Of a stretch of DNA of 29,165 nt, positions 14,566 to 22,672 are shown one piece after another (position 1 is the first letter of the stretch; the number at the start of each line of letters is the position of its first letter). The stretch is from the NCBI GenBank assembly GCA_002499865.1, contig DANL01000066.1, forward strand, positions 1-29,165. The letters are read 5' to 3'. The translations under genes were made by a program, and so were the position numbers. The notes beneath the pieces were generated by a model. It saw only the letters and a list, made by a program, of their open reading frames with translations. It ran no database searches and had not been told where the DNA came from. This DNA is from Euryarchaeota archaeon UBA121 (lineage in GTDB: Archaea; Thermoplasmatota; Poseidoniia; Poseidoniales; Thalassarchaeaceae).

Positions 14566-15714
14566 ATGGACATGGTCAGGTTGGGACTTCTTGTAAATCC
14601 GGATGCAGGACTAGGCGGAAGACTGGGTTTGAAGGGATCAGATGGGCAAGCGGAAATAGCGAGATCGAGGGGAGCACAGGATAGATCAGGCCCGAGGATG
14701 AGGGCAATGTTGGATCACCTAATAACAATCAGTAAGAAAAATTTAGAGGGAATCCAGTGGTACGTAAGCGAAGGAAGAATGGGTACTGATTGGATTCCAC
14801 CAGCAATTTCTTCACTTGAAGCCATCCACTCTTCGAGTAGCTCCACAGATGCCGATGATACCAGCCAATTAGTCGGATCTATGATAGGGTCTGATATCGA
14901 TCTACTCGTCTATGCCGGAGGAGACGGCACGACTAGGGACGTAGTGGCTTCCCTATCGGAATATGGCAGGCCTGAATTGCCCATCATCGGTGTTCCGACA
15001 GGAGTGAAGATGCATTCAGGTTGTTTCGCATCCTCTCCCAAGGCAGCCGCCGAGGTCCTCAGTGCATGGCTAGAGGGGGACCTCCTTTTGTCTTCCACAG
15101 AGGTCCTAGACCTAGATGAAGATCTTTACAGACAGGGAAAGTGGGTTGTCAGACTCTACGCCGAGGCAATTACTCCGGCAAGTCCTCGATGGATGCAGGG
15201 TTCTAAGATGAGAGTAGAGGCCTCAGGAGAAGAAGAAATTATTCAGGGCCTAGCAGATCATGTTAGGGAGACATTGATTGATGATCGAATGATGATTGTA
15301 TGGGGCTCAGGAGGGACTCTTAGAACAATTGGCGGCATACTTGGGTTTGAGTTGAATACTCTGGGCATTGACATTACTGTCGGTGGCAATATTATTGGTT
15401 CGGATCTAAATGAAAACGAGATATTGTCTGCATTGAAGGAGCATCAAGGTGATGTGATATTACTCCTCTCGCCAATGGGCGGACAAGGCTTCCTTATCGG
15501 AAGAGGAAATCTTCAACTCTCTCCTGATGTCCTCAGGATAATTGGAGTGGACAGGGTCCTAGGAATTGTAACTCCTGCTAAGATGCTCACATTGCGTAGT
15601 CTCAGGATAGAGACAGGCGATCCTGAGATGGATGAAAGATTCTCTGATAAGAAGTATCTCAAGGTATTGCAGGGATATAGAACAACAAGAGTTCTTAAGG
15701 TATCAGTAGACTAA
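14566..15714 (+). CDS. ATP-NAD kinase/AcoX-family kinase
   Basis: This 382-residue protein has the NAD kinase/diacylglycerol kinase fold. LGLLVNPDAGLGG (6-18) is the N-terminal strand-loop, the nucleotide motif YAGGDGTTRD is at 116-125, and IGVPTGVKMHSGCFA (141-155) is the signature of the ATP-NAD/AcoX subgroup. A C-terminal domain (LSPMGGQGFLIGRGNLQLSP) completes the fold. Relatives phosphorylate NAD or are annotated AcoX after the acetoin gene cluster; no acetoin genes are nearby, so an NAD kinase-like role is a reasonable but unproven guess. Residues 88-101 form a Ser/Asp-rich loop that may be disordered. The gene diverges from thrS and is followed by 94 AT-rich bases. ATG 14566 is the start; ATG 14572 is possible. 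Confidence 0.8.
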   Translation: MDMVRLGLLVNPDAGLGGRLGLKGSDGQAEIARSRGAQDRSGPRMRAMLDHLITISKKNLEGIQWYVSEGRMGTDWIPPAISSLEAIHSSSSSTDADDTSQLVGSMIGSDIDLLVYAGGDGTTRDVVASLSEYGRPELPIIGVPTGVKMHSGCFASSPKAAAEVLSAWLEGDLLLSSTEVLDLDEDLYRQGKWVVRLYAEAITPASPRWMQGSKMRVEASGEEEIIQGLADHVRETLIDDRMMIVWGSGGTLRTIGGILGFELNTLGIDITVGGNIIGSDLNENEILSALKEHQGDVILLLSPMGGQGFLIGRGNLQLSPDVLRIIGVDRVLGIVTPAKMLTLRSLRIETGDPEMDERFSDKKYLKVLQGYRTTRVLKVSVD

Positions 15715-15780
15715 ATTAAGGTCTAATTATTATCCAAAAAGATCAAAAAATGCGAAAATCATTGATTACTTCAGATTGAG

Positions 15781-15788
15781 TTATACAT
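15781..15788 (+). promoter_or_regulatory. Candidate TATA element for a leaderless TPR gene
   Basis: TTATACAT is centred about 25 bases before ATG 15809, the spacing expected when transcription begins at the start codon itself. No Shine-Dalgarno sequence is present. The rest of the 94-base gap (15715-15808) is AT-rich with no gene. Confidence 0.45.
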
Positions 15789-15808
15789 GAACAATTACTC
15801 GTCGAGAT

Positions 15809-17563
15809 ATGAACCTAGCACCCGATGACTACGATTTTGGAAATATAGAGAATTATTCTTTCGCAATGGAAGTAACCTGCTCAAATGATGAAGCAAGAAA
15901 AATGTTCATACTTGCATATGGGCACATGCTAAATTATAACCATGAGGAAGCTATTGCATGCTTCTCAAAATGTGCTGAATTAGATCCAGACTGTGCTATG
16001 GCATGGTGGGGAATTGCTTATTGCGTATCATCGAACTACAATTGGACTCCAGGACTTGGCTCGGGATATGACCCTATTCAGATGGCAATTTCTCTCAAAG
16101 AAGGATGCTCAGAGATGGAACAAGATCTCATCGATGCCTTGGCGGAGAGGCATTCAGAGGAAGCAAGAGATGCCGCCGACCCATCCGTACTCAACATGGG
16201 AAATAGCGCTGAGCTAAATATCGCATTCGCTGAAGCAATGGCTCCCCTTTATGAGAAATATAGTGGAAACCTAGATGTTACCGCAATCTATGTTGAAGCA
16301 CTAATGAATCTGAAGGCATGGCAACTGTGGGATAAAGATACCAAGACTGGTGAAATTACGCCTGCCGACGAAAATACCCTACTTCTGGTGAAAATATTGG
16401 AAGACGCCTTCGAGACCAGTGAGGAAGCTAAGGTACATCCTGCACTTTGTCACCTATACTGTCACGCACTGGAACTTTCGCCATTCCCTGAGAAGGCACT
16501 TCCTGCGGCTGATGTACTCAGGACATTGATGCCCGGGCTCGGTCATCTAGTCCATATGCCGTCGCATATCGATGCATGGGTCGGTCAGTGGAAGGAGGCT
16601 ATAGATTGCAACATCGCAGCCGTAGAAGCAGATGATAGGTATGTAGAGATAACTGGTAATGAATCCCAATTCTACAAATTCTATAGAATGCATAATCATC
16701 ACTTCGTAGTCTGGTGTGCAATGTTCGATGGACAGTACGAAACAGCACTGAAGTATGCGCGCAAAGCAGTCAGTACATTGCCGGCTGGGGATTCCGACTC
16801 AGGTGTTCAGTTTATGCTTGCAGGAATAATCCCGATGGGAGCAATCTTCTTGGAGTCGTATGTAACAATGCCTTGGCATGTCATGATCAGGTTTGGAAAG
16901 TGGGATGAGATACTCAATGAGCCACTCCACACAGATAGGGAGGTTTTCCCTGCAGCAATAGCTACTCAGCATTATGCCAGAGGAGTGGCTTATGCTTCCA
17001 AAGGCATGGTTCCAGAGGCTGAGGCAGAGCAGTTACTATTCGAGGAAGCCCTTGATAATCCAGCTCTTCAGGGCAGAGTTCTTCATAACAATCTAATGTA
17101 TCAAGATCCAAGTGAGGGTCCATGTATTCTCTTAGTGAATGATGCCGTACTTGCTGGTGAGATAGAATATAGGAGACAATTTCAAGCCAAGGCCAGAGGC
17201 GAGGATTACGACTTCTCAGAGGCATTCGACCATCTACGCAGAGGTGTTGACCTATCACTTAACTTAGCCTATAACGAGCCATGGGGCCAGATGCAACCAG
17301 TTCGTCATATTCTAGGGGCATTACTTCTGGAGCAAGGAGAAGTCGAGGAAGCAGAGGCCGTATACCGTGAAGATATCAAACTTTGGAAGAATAATATGTG
17401 GGGATTATTGGGGCTCAAACTCTGTCTCGAGGAGAGGGGAGATGCACCTGAAGAGCTTGCTGAAGTCACCTCGTTATTCAATGAGAGAAGCTCTCGTGCA
17501 GATATCATGCCTGCGAAGACCTGCTTTTGTGCCCAGGACAGTGTAGACAACAGTTGTTGCTAG
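15809..17563 (+). CDS. Large tetratricopeptide-repeat protein with Cys-rich C-terminus
   Basis: This 584-residue soluble protein is built from helical repeats. The first TPR is clear (AYGHMLNYNHEEAIACFSKCAELDPDCAMAWWG, about 36-68), and further repeats recur, ending with GALLLEQGEVEEAEAVYREDIKLWKNNMWGLLGL near 510-540. The combination of CAMAWWGIAY and HLVHMPSHIDAWVGQW is typical of a TPR family widespread in bacteria, whose function is not established. The last 15 residues (KTCFCAQDSVDNSCC) hold four cysteines as CxC and CC, which might bind metal or form disulfides. No signal peptide is seen, so it is likely a cytosolic scaffold. The gene is single, probably leaderless, and converges on pyrG with a gap of 29 bases. 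Confidence 0.75.
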   Translation: MNLAPDDYDFGNIENYSFAMEVTCSNDEARKMFILAYGHMLNYNHEEAIACFSKCAELDPDCAMAWWGIAYCVSSNYNWTPGLGSGYDPIQMAISLKEGCSEMEQDLIDALAERHSEEARDAADPSVLNMGNSAELNIAFAEAMAPLYEKYSGNLDVTAIYVEALMNLKAWQLWDKDTKTGEITPADENTLLLVKILEDAFETSEEAKVHPALCHLYCHALELSPFPEKALPAADVLRTLMPGLGHLVHMPSHIDAWVGQWKEAIDCNIAAVEADDRYVEITGNESQFYKFYRMHNHHFVVWCAMFDGQYETALKYARKAVSTLPAGDSDSGVQFMLAGIIPMGAIFLESYVTMPWHVMIRFGKWDEILNEPLHTDREVFPAAIATQHYARGVAYASKGMVPEAEAEQLLFEEALDNPALQGRVLHNNLMYQDPSEGPCILLVNDAVLAGEIEYRRQFQAKARGEDYDFSEAFDHLRRGVDLSLNLAYNEPWGQMQPVRHILGALLLEQGEVEEAEAVYREDIKLWKNNMWGLLGLKLCLEERGDAPEELAEVTSLFNERSSRADIMPAKTCFCAQDSVDNSCC

Positions 17564-17592
17564 TCTTGCCTAATAACAGATAGAGATGAGCC

Positions 17593-19263
17593 TCATATTT
17601 CCTGACCGCAGGAGGCTTTTAGCAGTCCAAGAAATGGTGGACTAGGTTTTCCGGGCCTGGATTTGAACTCCGGATGATACTGTGTCCCGACATAGTATGG
17701 ATGCCCTTCAAGCTCCATTATCTCGCATCTTTTCCCAGTCTCATCCTTGCCAACGTACACCATTCCAGCGGACTCAATCCTCTCTATAAGATCAGGATTT
17801 ACCTCATATCGATGCCTGTGACGCTCATCTACATGGCTCGTGCCTCCATACAATCTCCGAACCTTACAGTCATCCACTAAGAAGGGAGTTGGTTTTGTCC
17901 CCAGTCTCATAGTTCCCCCCATATGGGTCTTGGATATCTCTGGCATGAAGACAACAGCATGAACAGGGGAACTCTCATCAAATTCAGCCGAATTGGCTCC
18001 TTCGAGGCCCAGTACGTTTCGACAGAACTCTATCGTAGCTATTTGAAGACCAAGGCACACTCCAAGATAGGGCACATTGTTGACTCTAGCGTAGTTGGCA
18101 GCTGCAATCTTCCCCTCCACTCCTCTATTTCCAAATCCGCCAGGAACCAAGATTCCATCAGCCGACTTCAGAGTTGCCCACGCATCGTCGTGCTCCTGAG
18201 TCTTCTCTATAGGATCTAAGTTGGTGGACTCTATCCAGTCGATTACAAGCTTTCTATTCACGGCTAGGGCACTGTGCTGGAGTGCCTTAATGACTGAAAG
18301 ATAAGAATCAGATAGTCCAGTATACTTGCCCACCATTGCTATTCTAACTTCATCTTCCAGCATATCGAACTTGTCAGCCATTACCTTCCATTCATCGAGA
18401 AGTGGAAGACTTTCTGGGACACTGAATCCTAGATTATCGGACACCATTCCAAGAACAGATTGATTATGTAATGAAATTGGAATCTGATAAAGATTGGAAA
18501 CATCATGTGCAGAGACCACGGCATCTTCTCCAACATGGCAGAATGCTGCTAATTTTGATTTTGTTTCAGAGTCCAGAGGATTCTCCGATCGACAGACTAG
18601 TATGTCCGGGATTATGCCTAGTCCACGTAACTCCTTTACCGTATGTTGAGTAGGCTTGGTCTTCTGCTCACCAACAGGGCCCATTACTGGAACCAGACTA
18701 ACATGAACAAAGCAAACGTTACCCTTGCCAGCTCTGAATTGGAACTGTCTAAGTGCTTCAATGAAGGGAGCGCTCTCTATATCCCCAACAGTTCCCCCTA
18801 GCTCAATTACACAAGCATCCGGAGTATTCGGTGTTCCATCTGCAGGTACATGAGCAACTGCTTCTATCCAATCTTGGATCTCATTAGTAATGTGTGGAAC
18901 TACTTGGACTGTTTTTCCTAAATAGTCACCCTTCCTTTCTTTCTCAATCACTTTCGCATAAACTTTCCCAGTAGTGATATTATTATCCCTTGTTAGGGCC
19001 ACGTCCAAGAATCTCTCATAATTGCCCAAGTCCAAGTCCACTTCGCCTCCATCATCCAAGACAAAAACTTCGCCATGTTCGAATGGAGACATCGTCCCCG
19101 CATCGCTATTCAAGTACGGATCGATCTTGATTGATGTTACTCTTAGTCCGGCTGATTTGAGAAGAACTCCGATACTACTAGCAGTCACTCCTTTGCCCAA
19201 TCCAGACAGAACTCCCCCTGTAACTACGACATACTTCATGCAACCAACGGGGTCTGAAGCCAT
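17593..19263 (-). CDS. pyrG: CTP synthase (glutamine-hydrolysing)
   Basis: CTP synthase converts UTP, ATP and glutamine to CTP, the last step of de novo cytidine nucleotide synthesis. The amidoligase domain begins with KYVVVTGGVLSGLGKGVTASS, which contains the P-loop, and includes SPFEHGEVFVLDDGGEVDLD and IKIDPYLNSDAGTM. The C-terminal class I glutaminase domain has its nucleophile in LGVCLGLQ and the His-Glu pair in QYHPEFKSRP. Length, about 550 residues, is normal. The start is uncertain: ATG 19263 has GAGG four bases upstream, ATG 19275 lies 12 bases further out, and ATG 19239 (MKYVVVTGG) matches many archaeal homologues but has no RBS. It diverges from the threonine dehydrogenase gene. 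Confidence 0.95.
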   Translation of the reverse strand: MASDPVGCMKYVVVTGGVLSGLGKGVTASSIGVLLKSAGLRVTSIKIDPYLNSDAGTMSPFEHGEVFVLDDGGEVDLDLGNYERFLDVALTRDNNITTGKVYAKVIEKERKGDYLGKTVQVVPHITNEIQDWIEAVAHVPADGTPNTPDACVIELGGTVGDIESAPFIEALRQFQFRAGKGNVCFVHVSLVPVMGPVGEQKTKPTQHTVKELRGLGIIPDILVCRSENPLDSETKSKLAAFCHVGEDAVVSAHDVSNLYQIPISLHNQSVLGMVSDNLGFSVPESLPLLDEWKVMADKFDMLEDEVRIAMVGKYTGLSDSYLSVIKALQHSALAVNRKLVIDWIESTNLDPIEKTQEHDDAWATLKSADGILVPGGFGNRGVEGKIAAANYARVNNVPYLGVCLGLQIATIEFCRNVLGLEGANSAEFDESSPVHAVVFMPEISKTHMGGTMRLGTKPTPFLVDDCKVRRLYGGTSHVDERHRHRYEVNPDLIERIESAGMVYVGKDETGKRCEIMELEGHPYYVGTQYHPEFKSRPGKPSPPFLGLLKASCGQEI

Positions 19264-19300
19264 TGAGCCTCGCATATCAACATTGGGACAGTAATCCCAC

Positions 19301-19308
19301 TTTATTGT
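19301..19308 (+). promoter_or_regulatory. Candidate TATA element of the threonine dehydrogenase gene
   Basis: TTTATTGT lies about 43 bases before ATG 19347 in the 83-base gap diverging from pyrG. Usual spacing predicts a start near 19330 and a leader of about 17 bases. Weak, by-eye call. Confidence 0.25.
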
Positions 19309-19346
19309 ACATCAATGACCAAGTATCTCCAGCTTTACGACGTAGC

Positions 19347-20297
19347 ATGGCAGAGCCACCCGGAGACAGAATCCTAGTAACAGGGGCACTAGGACAAATC
19401 GGGACTGAGCTAGTATCGTCACTGAGGGAGAGTTATGGTAAAGACAACGTACTCGCCACAGACATAAGGGTCCCCAAAGAAGGATCAGGCTTTCCCGATG
19501 GACCATTCTCAAACCTCAGTGTTCTGGATGGGACAGGGATGGAAAATCTAATTCTGGAAGAGGGAATAGGAACAGTTTTCCACTTAGCAGCTATACTTTC
19601 CGCGACAGGTGAGAAAGATCCTGACCTGTGTCAAAGAGTGAATGTAGGTGGTACAGTATGTGTTCTGGAGGCGGCTAGAGATTTCGATTTGAAGGTCTTC
19701 GCGCCCTCTTCAATTGCAGTATTTGGCCCCGACTCTCCAGATATTGCTCTCCAATCCAGTCCTCTTAACCCAACTACAATGTATGGTAAGACAAAGGTAA
19801 CTGGTGAGATATTGGGCTTGAACTACTGGAAACAGTATGGTGTAGATGTACGTGGACTTAGGTTTCCAGGATTGATTTCATGGAAAGCACCCGCTGGGGG
19901 AGGTACTACCGACTACGCAGTAGATATTTTCAGAGCCGCCGTAGAATACGGGCACTACGAGTGCTTTGTCAGTGAAGATACCAGATTGCCCATGATGTAC
20001 ATGGACGATGCGATTAGAGCTACTGAAAGTATCATGCAGGCTGATTCAGAAAGCCTGGGGGATTCTAGGGCAGGATATAATATCAAGGGAATATCCTTTA
20101 CTGCGGGGGAATTAGCTGATAAAATAGCCGAGAGAATACCTGAATTCACTTGTGATTTTATCCCAGATTTCAGACAGAAGGTAGCAGACTCTTGGCCAAA
20201 TGATGTTGACGATCAGCCGGCTAGAGATGATTGGGGCTGGAAAGCAGATTACGATTTGGGAAGAATGGTCGATGAGATGATTTCCAACATTAGCTAG
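19347..20297 (+). CDS. SDR-type L-threonine 3-dehydrogenase / NAD-dependent epimerase family
   Basis: This 316-residue enzyme has an extended SDR (UDP-galactose epimerase-like) fold. The NAD motif is TGALGQIG (G13, G16, G19), the catalytic residues are in APSSIAVFG (S121/S122) and MYGKTK (Y146, K150). FHLAAILSATGEKDP, RFPGLIS followed by GGGTTDYA, and NIKGISFTAGELA match the short-chain L-threonine 3-dehydrogenases known from bacteria, archaea and animals. These oxidise threonine to 2-amino-3-oxobutyrate for cleavage to glycine and acetyl-CoA. A sugar-nucleotide epimerase is less likely given GGGTTDYA. ATG 19347 is preferred; an upstream in-frame TTG at 19263 would give a motif-less extension. 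Its stop abuts that of the thermosome gene (TAG|TCA). Confidence 0.82.
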   Translation: MAEPPGDRILVTGALGQIGTELVSSLRESYGKDNVLATDIRVPKEGSGFPDGPFSNLSVLDGTGMENLILEEGIGTVFHLAAILSATGEKDPDLCQRVNVGGTVCVLEAARDFDLKVFAPSSIAVFGPDSPDIALQSSPLNPTTMYGKTKVTGEILGLNYWKQYGVDVRGLRFPGLISWKAPAGGGTTDYAVDIFRAAVEYGHYECFVSEDTRLPMMYMDDAIRATESIMQADSESLGDSRAGYNIKGISFTAGELADKIAERIPEFTCDFIPDFRQKVADSWPNDVDDQPARDDWGWKADYDLGRMVDEMISNIS

Positions 20298-21911
20298 TCA
20301 TTCCTCTAGGCCTTCCTCATCATTCCATTCAGGAGTTGTAGGGTCCTGCTTCGCCCATAGTACGTCATTAATCCTGAGTACGCTTATTGCGGCCTCGGTA
20401 GATCCTGAGATAGAATGCCTAGTTACAAACAAAGGATCCAGGATCCCCATCTCGTCCATCCTTGTTTTTCTCCCCGTCATTGCATCAAGCCCTATCCAAT
20501 GGCCATTTTCCTCATCGGACGTTTGCGCCGCAGACAAATCCAGAACTACATCGATTGGATCTAGTCCGGCATTTTCTGCAAGAGTCCTGGGTATCACCTC
20601 TAGTGCCGCCGCATAGCCCTCTATCGCCAATTGCTCCCTGCCTGGATTTCCTAGAGCGAAAGACCTCAGGTGCCTTGCTAAATGTGTTTGAATCGCACCC
20701 CCTCCTGGTATTATTCTTGAGTCTCTTATGACCCTAAAGGATACACCCATGGCGTCATCAAACGCCCTAACTGCCTCCTCTCTAATCTGAGGAGATGTTC
20801 CACGGATGACCGCAGTTAATGCACCTCCTTCAGATCCTTCAATCACAGTATGGGTTATTCCCGCCACTGTTTCTTCTCCCCTGCTAGTGAATCTTCCTAG
20901 GTCATCTTCTGAAATCCTGGTTGGTCTCCTGACCATACGGGTTCCTGTTATTTTTGAGAGACGCTCCAAATCTTCTCTCTCAAACCTCCTGTAGGAGGTT
21001 ATCCCCGCTTCACTTAGCATAGAAATAGCATCATCTGAAATCCCATCTCTGACAATTAATAGCTCAACTCCCAATGATGAAAGATGAATGACCGCTTCTC
21101 TCAATTTTTCCAAAGACCTGTCATGGAATCCCTTGAGGACCCCCGGACTACTGACCTCTATCTCCGCATCCATCTCAAGCTTGGCATTCTCGAGGCCACC
21201 GTCAAGTATCGCAATGATGCCACCATCGGAAGAGGAAGGGGTTGAGATATCGACCCTAGTTTTGGCAATCATCAGACCATTTACTAGACGACTATCGATA
21301 GTGGACCCTCCGCTGACTTGCAGTCTCTTAATTCTCAGCCTTTCCAAGTCATCACCACCTTCCTCATCTGATAGTAAATCAGCAGCATCAAAAGCGATTT
21401 CAGTCATATGAGAAGCTAATGATTCGCCAATCTTACCGGCTAGTGTAGTGGAGATTACAGACTTCAACTCTTCCGTTGAATCCGCCTTTCTTGAAACTCT
21501 ATCTAACTCCGAAATTGCCTCTCTCTCCGCCAGAAGAAATCCATTAATCACAACGGACGGATGAATCCCCATTCTGACTAGTTCAAGAGAATTCTGCAGA
21601 AGCTCTGCAGTAAGGATCACCGTTGAGGTAGTCCCATCTCTAGCTGACTTGTCCTGTGAGGATGAGGCGGAGATGAGAAGCCTGGCCGTTGGATGCTCTA
21701 CCTTTGCGGCCTCAATTACCGTAACTCCATCGTTAGTTACCAGGCAATTTCCATCGTCAGAAACTAGCATCTTATCCAACCCCCTGGGGCCAAGGGTAGA
21801 TCTGACCGCCCCTGCAAGAGCTACAGCTGCCTTGACGTTATTCACTAGAGCAGCACGCCCTTCCAGCCTATCGGTGTCCTGCAACGCAACATCATGCTCA
21901 GCCTGCACCAT
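20298..21911 (-). CDS. Thermosome subunit (group II chaperonin), divergent
   Basis: Group II chaperonins form double-ring folding chambers that close with a built-in lid. The 537 residues show the equatorial motif LGPRGLDKMLV, TNDGVTVIEAA (59-69), DGTT (92-95), GGGAIQTHLA, and the C-terminal GLDPIDVVLDL and GILDPLFVTR. The usual GDGTT reads R91-D-G-T-T here, so the residue before the nucleotide-site Asp is Arg rather than Gly. The tail ends in acidic residues (EWNDEEGLEE) without the Gly-Met repeats common in this family. It therefore looks like a divergent paralogue or a lineage-specific variant; ATPase function is probable but not certain. It is divergent from the Hsp20-like/DnaK pair, with an inverted repeat just upstream of its ATG. 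Confidence 0.9.
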   Translation of the reverse strand: MVQAEHDVALQDTDRLEGRAALVNNVKAAVALAGAVRSTLGPRGLDKMLVSDDGNCLVTNDGVTVIEAAKVEHPTARLLISASSSQDKSARDGTTSTVILTAELLQNSLELVRMGIHPSVVINGFLLAEREAISELDRVSRKADSTEELKSVISTTLAGKIGESLASHMTEIAFDAADLLSDEEGGDDLERLRIKRLQVSGGSTIDSRLVNGLMIAKTRVDISTPSSSDGGIIAILDGGLENAKLEMDAEIEVSSPGVLKGFHDRSLEKLREAVIHLSSLGVELLIVRDGISDDAISMLSEAGITSYRRFEREDLERLSKITGTRMVRRPTRISEDDLGRFTSRGEETVAGITHTVIEGSEGGALTAVIRGTSPQIREEAVRAFDDAMGVSFRVIRDSRIIPGGGAIQTHLARHLRSFALGNPGREQLAIEGYAAALEVIPRTLAENAGLDPIDVVLDLSAAQTSDEENGHWIGLDAMTGRKTRMDEMGILDPLFVTRHSISGSTEAAISVLRINDVLWAKQDPTTPEWNDEEGLEE

Positions 21912-21920
21912 GACACTCGG

Positions 21921-21936
21921 AATCTAGTCCTAGATT
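21921..21936. promoter_or_regulatory. Perfect inverted repeat at the thermosome promoter
   Basis: AATCTAG-TC-CTAGATT has perfect 7-base arms and a 2-base spacer, 10 bases upstream of the thermosome ATG (21911). An AT-rich stretch at about 21948-21962 could be the thermosome TATA region, which would put the repeat at the transcription start. Archaeal repressors often bind there. Operator function is inferred. Confidence 0.4.
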
Positions 21937-22000
21937 TGAACTACTCCATTAACATTGTATTCCTAATTCTATGAAAGGGCTCCTATTCCAATGCGTATAT

Positions 22001-22010
22001 TCATATATGG
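22001..22010 (+). promoter_or_regulatory. Candidate TATA element of the Hsp20-like/dnaK operon
   Basis: TCATATATGG is preceded by AT-rich bases. It predicts a transcription start near 22031 and a leader of about 24 bases before ATG 22055. AGTGATT at 22045-22051 would serve as the RBS. Confidence 0.5.
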
Positions 22011-22054
22011 TACTATTATCGCACTATACAACCGAGAGTTAACTAGTGATTGAA

Positions 22055-22651
22055 ATGAGCAGTTCAAATTCCGATGAATGGGAGGAAAAAATGATTGAGC
22101 AGATGCTCAATCTGTTCAATCAGATGGGCATGCCGATAGATAAATCGGAACTAGAGGATACGATTTCAAGAATCCGTCAGCAGTTTGACAATATGGGTAT
22201 AGATGCAGAGAGTATCTACAATAGTAACGTAAAAATGAATTTTCAAGGTGACCCGGAAAACTTCCGGAAGCAGATGGAATCTTTCATGAACCACCCTGAA
22301 GGATTTTCAGAGATTTTCAAGAACATGGGCATAAATGTCCAAGTAGGCCCTGACAACGAGCCAGCTGAAGTAGTGGTGGAAGAAGAACAAGAGGATGAGT
22401 CAGATGTTCCTCTAGAGGATACCTACCTCGATGGAACCTCGATGTATGTTACTATCGATGTCTCGAATATTGTGGATCTAGATGAGGGAACCTTCGAGCT
22501 CATACTGTCCCATGGAGGAAAGGTGCTACAACTAATGAGGAGAACTCAGCTCAGGCCTATCAAGAGTATCAATCTCCCACAGGCGGCCAGCTCAGTTTCC
22601 GACTGGAACCTGAATAATGGCATACTAGACATCACTTTCGATACGGCTTAG
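22055..22651 (+). CDS. Putative Hsp20/alpha-crystallin-like protein
   Basis: This 198-residue acidic protein has three parts: a Met- and Gln-rich helical N-terminus (about 8-95, with two similar NMGI elements at 46-49 and 90-93), a very acidic linker (about 100-122) and a C-terminal beta domain (123-198). The last part reads like a degenerate alpha-crystallin domain: YVTIDVSNIVDLDEGTFEL in place of the DLPG strand, and SINLPQAASSV followed by LNNGILDITF in place of the usual LP...NGVL closing strands. There is no C-terminal IxI motif. A small heat-shock or co-chaperone role is inferred from this resemblance and from the dnaK gene 21 bases downstream. ATG 22055 is chosen for the GTGAT just upstream; GTG 22046 is part of that RBS. 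Confidence 0.6.
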   Translation: MSSSNSDEWEEKMIEQMLNLFNQMGMPIDKSELEDTISRIRQQFDNMGIDAESIYNSNVKMNFQGDPENFRKQMESFMNHPEGFSEIFKNMGINVQVGPDNEPAEVVVEEEQEDESDVPLEDTYLDGTSMYVTIDVSNIVDLDEGTFELILSHGGKVLQLMRRTQLRPIKSINLPQAASSVSDWNLNNGILDITFDTA

Positions 22652-22659
22652 CCTATCAT

Positions 22660-22665
22660 AGGAGG
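22660..22665 (+). promoter_or_regulatory. Strong RBS of dnaK
   Basis: AGGAGG seven bases before ATG 22673 is the best Shine-Dalgarno match in the chaperone locus, in line with high expression of DnaK. Confidence 0.65.
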
Positions 22666-22672
22666 AAAAAAA

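Noticed and set aside
19263..19346. TTG-started extension of the threonine dehydrogenase
   Set aside because: It would overlap the divergent pyrG start and adds residues with no match to the NAD-binding fold, which begins just after ATG 19347.
20462..21927. Several forward ORFs of 60-110 residues opposite the thermosome gene
   Set aside because: They are frame shadows of a strongly conserved gene, rich in Ser, Pro and Leu, with no start signals.
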